Shown here: positions 59,717 to 64,000 of the stretch, piece after piece | How the letters are laid out: each line of letters begins with the position of its first letter | Position numbering within the stretch: position 1 is the stretch's first letter | Assembly (NCBI GenBank): GCA_021771695.1 | Contig: JAETON010000011.1 | Span: 1 to 64,000 of the forward strand | Direction of reading: 5' to 3' | Source of the DNA: Lachnospiraceae bacterium | GTDB lineage: Bacteria > Bacillota > Clostridia > Lachnospirales > Lachnospiraceae | DNA: 64,000 bases | Program-made: the position numbers and the translations under genes | The notes under the pieces: generated by a model | Told to the model about the DNA's origin: nothing | Databases searched by the model: none | Seen by the model: only the letters and a program-made list of their open reading frames with translations

Positions 59717-60671
59717 CTTCTTCTCCTTCTGTATCATTGAATGGGGAATCTATGTATGCGAATAGATCAATTTGATGTCCATACGATCTTCTTTCACTTG
59801 TATCATAGTTGGATATCAATACTTCAGGAAACTGTGAACTTCCATCATATCGCATTGCCATATTGTTCTGTCTTTCACAGGGTTCAATATAATAATCTTG
59901 ATACAGTTCACGAATATAGGGACAATCGTTATACGATAACAAAAACTTCCCTTGTATGTTAGCCAATGTATCTCGTAAACGAATATGATCTTCTTTTTTA
60001 AATTCCACCTCATAGTGACCTTCCGTTTCAAAATAGGGAGGATCACAATAAAAAAAGGCATCTGGTCTATCGTATTGATGGATCAATGCCTCAAAATCTT
60101 TGTTTTCTATGACTGTGTTTGCCAGTCTTTCATTAACTTTCCACACTTGTACAAATGCTTTTCTTACGTCATATGGTCTTGCACCAAATGTCTTACAGCC
60201 ACTTGCATAAGAATAGCGAATCAATTTAAAGAAAGCAACTGCTCGTTTTACATCGTTGGATGCTTTATCAGGTTGCATGAGTTCTTGTATTTCTTTTGCC
60301 TGCAATTCATTGAAGTATTCATTGACTCTATGCATTTCTTCTTCAATAAATTTATCTTCAATCTTTTGTTTATCTACAATTTCTCGATATAAGTGAAAGA
60401 TATAGCGACCATTCTCTGGTAGATAACCAAGTTCTTTAATAAATGCCAATGGCTGTTCTCTAACGACTTGAAACATATTCGTTAGATTTTGGTTAAAGTC
60501 ATTGTATACTTCCAATCCTCTTTCAGGTGGTTTACCAAACAGTACCCATCCACCTCCACCAAATACCTCGATGTATCTTTTATAGTCTGCAGGAAATCTT
60601 TGATAGATCATTTCTCTTAATGCTTTCTTACCACCGATCCATGATATTAAACTATTCAAATCATTTCTCAC
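59697..60671 (-). CDS. D12-class DNA adenine methyltransferase (Dam-like)
   Basis: 324 residues. The SAM-binding start is ISWIGGKKALREMIYQRFP, with VFGGGGWVLFGKPP as second block and the catalytic DPPY in AFFYCDPPYFETEG. It methylates N6 of adenine, probably in a short palindromic site. No restriction enzyme gene is adjacent, so it may serve to protect the element from host restriction or to regulate transfer genes. The GTG start lies next to AGGAAGGG. Confidence 0.93.
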   Translation of the reverse strand: MRNDLNSLISWIGGKKALREMIYQRFPADYKRYIEVFGGGGWVLFGKPPERGLEVYNDFNQNLTNMFQVVREQPLAFIKELGYLPENGRYIFHLYREIVDKQKIEDKFIEEEMHRVNEYFNELQAKEIQELMQPDKASNDVKRAVAFFKLIRYSYASGCKTFGARPYDVRKAFVQVWKVNERLANTVIENKDFEALIHQYDRPDAFFYCDPPYFETEGHYEVEFKKEDHIRLRDTLANIQGKFLLSYNDCPYIRELYQDYYIEPCERQNNMAMRYDGSSQFPEVLISNYDTSERRSYGHQIDLFAYIDSPFNDTEGEEDENENF

Positions 60672-60680
60672 CCCTTCCTG

Positions 60681-61037
60681 TTATTTCATTGTTTGTTCAA
60701 TCTTTTGTTTACCAATAAATTGATTTATGTCTAGCTTTTCATATTCTTCCATTGTGATAGTTTCACCCAAATAAGATTCTTCTTCTATTGGATAATACGA
60801 ACCATCTAATTCTAATGGAAATAATTCTTTGCACAACAATGTACCCCAATGATTCACAAGGACATGTGGTTTAATTTCTGCAAAGATACCTTCACATATA
60901 TCCGAATCACGAACATCATAGCAATGTAAAGATTGGGATACAGTTTTCCTATCTAATCTAGCGTTTGTAAATGCACATATATGTCCATCAACCTCAACTA
61001 AATCATATGTTTCTTTTGTAGCATCGATTGGAATCAT
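60681..61037 (-). CDS. LPD28-type domain protein
   Basis: 118 residues. YDLVEVDGHICAFTNARLDR, LHCYDVRDSDICEGIFAEIK and VLVNHWGTLLCKELFPLEL match the large polyvalent protein-associated domain LPD28 that is common on Firmicutes conjugative elements. The function is unknown. It lies between the small membrane protein and the methylase genes. Confidence 0.8.
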   Translation of the reverse strand: MIPIDATKETYDLVEVDGHICAFTNARLDRKTVSQSLHCYDVRDSDICEGIFAEIKPHVLVNHWGTLLCKELFPLELDGSYYPIEEESYLGETITMEEYEKLDINQFIGKQKIEQTMK

Positions 61038-61042
61038 ATCTT

Positions 61043-61144
61043 CTACATATCCTTTCTTCGTTTCTTAACAAATGTATAAATACCAATTCCAACAGCAGTT
61101 AAAATGCCAATCGTTCCTACGATCATGGATATTGATTCTGGCAT
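61043..61144 (-). CDS. 33-residue single-helix membrane protein
   Basis: MPESISMIVGTIGILTAVGI and then GIYTFVKKRRKDM: a hydrophobic helix with a basic cytoplasmic tail. AAAGGAGG lies 8 nt before the ATG, which is unusually strong and supports a real gene. It follows the adhesin gene by 51 bp. It may aid adhesin sorting or channel assembly. Such proteins are often missed in annotation. Confidence 0.65.
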   Translation of the reverse strand: MPESISMIVGTIGILTAVGIGIYTFVKKRRKDM

Positions 61145-61195
61145 ACCCTTTTCCTCCTTTACTTGAAAAGGGAGACATATGCCTCCCTAGTTTAT

Positions 61196-64000
61196 TTAAT
61201 CAAAATCTTCTTCATTTTTCTTTTTCTTGTAAAACCATAGTGCAAGAATTACACCTGCAGAAACAAGAGCACCTCCAACATACAACATGATATTTGTCTG
61301 ATCTCCTGTACTTGGATTTTCCGGAATCAGTTTATCTTTCATCGTGATCTTTAATCCATCTTCAGCTTTGAAAATAATGCTTTCTGCAATCTCGTAGCCT
61401 TTTGGTGCTGTTTTTTCTGTCAATACATACTCTTTTCCTTGTACAAGATATTTGATCTTATGTGGTTCTTTTCCAGAAATCCATTCATCAATCACTTTTC
61501 CAGTTTCTTTTTCTGTAACTTGCATTTTCGCACCCGGTAACTCTTTTTTAGATGTAATATCAACTTTTGAGAATTCCATTTCCACTGGTTTATTCTCTAC
61601 TTTGATACCTAGTTGATTACCATCTTTTTTCACTTCGACTTCATAGATATGATCGTTAGTCACATAACCATCTGCTGGATCTTCCTTGATAAAGTATGTG
61701 CCTAGTTCCAATTCTTTGAATTCTAAATATCCTTTTTTATCGGTTAATCCAGTTTGTACGATATGTTCAAATGCTTTATCGGTCGCAATCGTAAAGCGAA
61801 CATCCGCTAGTGTTTTTCCTGAATCTAAATCGGTCTTATGAAGATAAATACTTCCCCTTTGAAGTTCGTTGATAATTCCTTCATCACTACCAATCGTGAT
61901 ACGATATTCAGAAACATCTCCACCATGCCATGCAATCTCAAAGTCATATTCTGTTTCATCAAGAATATACATCTTGTTTGTTTGAAGTTCTTTAACAAAA
62001 TATGTTCCATTTGGTAAGTCTGGGAAATGATCAAACTGACCTAGCTCATCGATTCCTGTTGTATCGATTAACTGTCCTGCCTGAATCGCTACTTCGCCCA
62101 TGTAGTTGTAGATATCTTCTCTGGCATATATTCCAAATACTACATCTTTCCATGCATTCAATTCTTCATGATCTTCAAGTGTTTCCATGAATTTTGTAAA
62201 CTGCACATTCACTCTTGGTCTTTCGTTCTCAAGGATTGAGTTGACAATCTGAATCTCAGTTGATTGACTATCTTTGATTTCAAAATAATGTTTTTGCGTA
62301 TCTGTCACATAGCCATGTAAATCTGACGATTCAACATAATAATATTTTCCAACCAATAATTGTGTCGATGTAACACTTTCCCAATCACTTTCTAATGTTT
62401 GGATCGCTTCATCTTTATGCCAATATGTAATACCATTTCCAAGTGTAATGTCCTCTGCCGCATAAATCGTTATGTTTGCACCTAATAAATTTTGAGTATC
62501 CCATACTGGTGATTCGGTTGTACCAAATTCACTTTGACCAGTAACAGTACCATTGAAGGCTTCCCCTGTTTTCTGCCATTTTAAATGACCCACAACAAGA
62601 TCATCTTTCATTTCAACTTTCTGAATTTCTCCTGTATCTTTGACTGTGAATTCAATCGTTTGTGATAAGGCAAATCCATAAGGACTGCTTGTTTCAATCA
62701 ATTGATAGATTGTGTTAGGTTCTAACCCTTTCACAATATGAGGTTCATTTCCTGAAATCCAAGATTCAAATACACTTCCATCTTTTTCTTTCAATGTTAG
62801 ATGCGCACCCGGTAATTCTTCATCGGTTGTTGCATCTTTTTTACTGATTTCTACTTTCGTGATTTCATTCTTCACTTCTTTTTTGAAAGAGATTGTTGGA
62901 ATTTCTTGTCCTTTATATGCGGTATTTACATCAATTACCTCTTGTGTAGATGCATAACCAATTGGTGCTTGAAGTTCCTTAATTTCAAAATGTTGATTGA
63001 TTGGCAAATCCACTTTAAAGCTTAGCTTTCCACTTTCATCACTTGTCACTTGCTCAATGAGTGTTCCTGCCTTAACAAGGATAGAACCATCATATCCAAT
63101 AACATCTTGTTTTGCGTAGATTCCAAACCTAGCCCCTTTTAATGCAGTTCCTGTTTCACTATCTGTTTTCATGATATCAAGAGACACTTTTTGTCTTTGA
63201 TTTTCATATTCAGTACTTTCACTTACAACCGCTGTATCTTGATCTTTATAAGTCAACTCTACCGTTTTAACTTCTGTGTTTAATACAAATGTATCTCCAG
63301 CAATTTGTTCATAGACAGTATATTTTCCTAAAGGTAATTGATCCGTCGTTGCCTTACCACCCTTTGTCGTTAATTCTGCAACCTTTGTACCCTTTGTATA
63401 AATTACATCACCTTGATTATCTGCAGATAGAATATCTTCAGCTGCTTTGATGATAAACTTAGCTCCATCAACTGGTTTCTTCTCATAAATAAATTGGATA
63501 TTTCCTTTATCATCTTGTTTTGTTGATACGACTTGTTCACCAATTTTTGACACTGTAATTTTACCTTTCACAGAAACATTTTCCTTTGTCACAGTAATAA
63601 TTGGTGTTTTCCCATCCTCAGCCATCTCATATGCACTGTTTGATGATACTGTAAATTTGATAGGAGTCTTATCTACAGTATAAGAAAATGGAGCTTGAAT
63701 TTCTTCTAACTGATAGTCAGCTGGTTTAAGCGTATTAGGAGTTGTAACTGTACCACTCTCATCTGTTTCAAAAGTATCTACATAATGTGGCACTGGAAAC
63801 CAAACCCATTGACCTACATATTCGTTTGTATCTAGATTTTTGATTTTGAATGTTGTACCAGGTAATAAAACTGTCTTTCCTGTTTCTTTATCTACTTTTA
63901 CAGCTTTTATTAAGGCTTTGAATGGTGCATCATTTAAGACTCGCCATTCCTGTGGTTCACGACTATCTTCTTCAACAACCACTGTAAAATCATCGACTGG
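61196..64000 (-). CDS. Cell-wall-anchored Cna-B/SpaA repeat adhesin (5' end outside window)
   Basis: At least 934 residues, open to the right edge. About eight Cna-B/SpaA-like domains follow one another; each starts with a pattern like KVDKETGKTVLLPGTTFKI, ISKKDATTDEELPGAHLTLK or FSKVDITSKKELPGAKMQVT and ends with an E-x-x-A-P-x-G-Y segment. The Lys, Asn and Glu of such domains can form internal isopeptide bonds. The C-terminus is a sorting signal: ENPSTGDQTNIM, a helix, and KKKKNEEDFD. NPSTG replaces the standard LPxTG. The protein probably brings mating cells together. Confidence 0.93.
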   Translation of the reverse strand, partial: PVDDFTVVVEEDSREPQEWRVLNDAPFKALIKAVKVDKETGKTVLLPGTTFKIKNLDTNEYVGQWVWFPVPHYVDTFETDESGTVTTPNTLKPADYQLEEIQAPFSYTVDKTPIKFTVSSNSAYEMAEDGKTPIITVTKENVSVKGKITVSKIGEQVVSTKQDDKGNIQFIYEKKPVDGAKFIIKAAEDILSADNQGDVIYTKGTKVAELTTKGGKATTDQLPLGKYTVYEQIAGDTFVLNTEVKTVELTYKDQDTAVVSESTEYENQRQKVSLDIMKTDSETGTALKGARFGIYAKQDVIGYDGSILVKAGTLIEQVTSDESGKLSFKVDLPINQHFEIKELQAPIGYASTQEVIDVNTAYKGQEIPTISFKKEVKNEITKVEISKKDATTDEELPGAHLTLKEKDGSVFESWISGNEPHIVKGLEPNTIYQLIETSSPYGFALSQTIEFTVKDTGEIQKVEMKDDLVVGHLKWQKTGEAFNGTVTGQSEFGTTESPVWDTQNLLGANITIYAAEDITLGNGITYWHKDEAIQTLESDWESVTSTQLLVGKYYYVESSDLHGYVTDTQKHYFEIKDSQSTEIQIVNSILENERPRVNVQFTKFMETLEDHEELNAWKDVVFGIYAREDIYNYMGEVAIQAGQLIDTTGIDELGQFDHFPDLPNGTYFVKELQTNKMYILDETEYDFEIAWHGGDVSEYRITIGSDEGIINELQRGSIYLHKTDLDSGKTLADVRFTIATDKAFEHIVQTGLTDKKGYLEFKELELGTYFIKEDPADGYVTNDHIYEVEVKKDGNQLGIKVENKPVEMEFSKVDITSKKELPGAKMQVTEKETGKVIDEWISGKEPHKIKYLVQGKEYVLTEKTAPKGYEIAESIIFKAEDGLKITMKDKLIPENPSTGDQTNIMLYVGGALVSAGVILALWFYKKKKNEEDFD

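Larger units (their letters stand above)
16900..64000. mobile_element. Integrative and conjugative element (right end outside the window)
   Basis: One continuous AT-rich block holds a serine-recombinase module, a type III toxin-antitoxin locus, redox cargo, coupling protein, relaxase, a likely oriT and mating-channel genes, which together define an ICE. The left boundary is uncertain: it lies between about 14.9 and 18.4 kb, and I place it nominally after the recombinase remnant. I could not identify the attachment repeats because the right end is not present. Confidence 0.85.

Overview
The window suggests a chromosome of a low-GC Gram-positive gut anaerobe (Bacillota). The gene styles would fit Erysipelotrichaceae such as [Clostridium] innocuum, but that placement is inference. 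It carries a large integrative and conjugative element (ICE) that runs off the right edge.

Region 1 (1 to about 14.9 kb) is moderate-GC, ordinary chromosome, with every recognised gene on the minus strand. It holds a MarR-MATE efflux operon with a palindromic operator, two paralogous small unknown proteins, thiC under a TPP riboswitch, an ABC-F protein with a long leader, two tandemly duplicated RimJ/RimL-type acetyltransferases, proC, a zinc-ribbon protein, another GNAT, an ABC-2 exporter pair and a UPF0158 protein.

Region 2 (about 14.9-18.4 kb) turns AT-rich and holds debris: a start-less ORF, the N-terminal 83 residues of a large serine recombinase, a Cys-rich unknown and a Schlafen/AlbA_2-type protein. 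It looks like an insertion hotspot or the ragged left flank of the ICE.

Region 3 (18.4-25.5 kb) is the recombination module: three overlapping or abutting serine-recombinase genes, the middle one lacking the catalytic domain. Upstream in the same transcription unit are a 60-residue protein and four proteins that appear to be built from catalytically dead resolvase folds.

Region 4 (25.5-27.6 kb) holds a plus-strand type III toxin-antitoxin locus. Its antitoxin RNA is three 58-nt repeats, each able to form an H-type pseudoknot, with compensatory base changes between repeats. A sigma-like gene and a divergent XRE regulator follow.

Region 5 (27.7-37.8 kb) is a cargo operon of surface-directed redox proteins: five flavodoxins (three of them membrane- or lipid-anchored), two FMN-reductase-like proteins, a DUF4405 membrane protein, an Fe-alcohol dehydrogenase, an SDR, a RibD-like reductase, a hydrolase and two lipoproteins. 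It sits beside a MerR gene, and its promoter has the 19-bp spacer of MerR targets. A second, smaller MerR-flavodoxin-acetyltransferase operon lies at 45.3-46.8 kb.

Region 6 (38.1-64 kb) is the transfer machinery: a winged-helix protein, VirD4-type coupling protein, Toprim protein, MobP-type relaxase with Sel1 repeats, RHH accessory protein, likely oriT, VirB4, VirB3-, VirB6- and VirB2-like proteins, an M23 hydrolase, a Dam methylase and a Cna-B adhesin. Inserted in it are an amidoligase/gamma-glutamylcyclotransferase pair and a DUF2971/zinc-protein pair. One accessory gene at 47.85-49.14 kb is split by a one-base frameshift.
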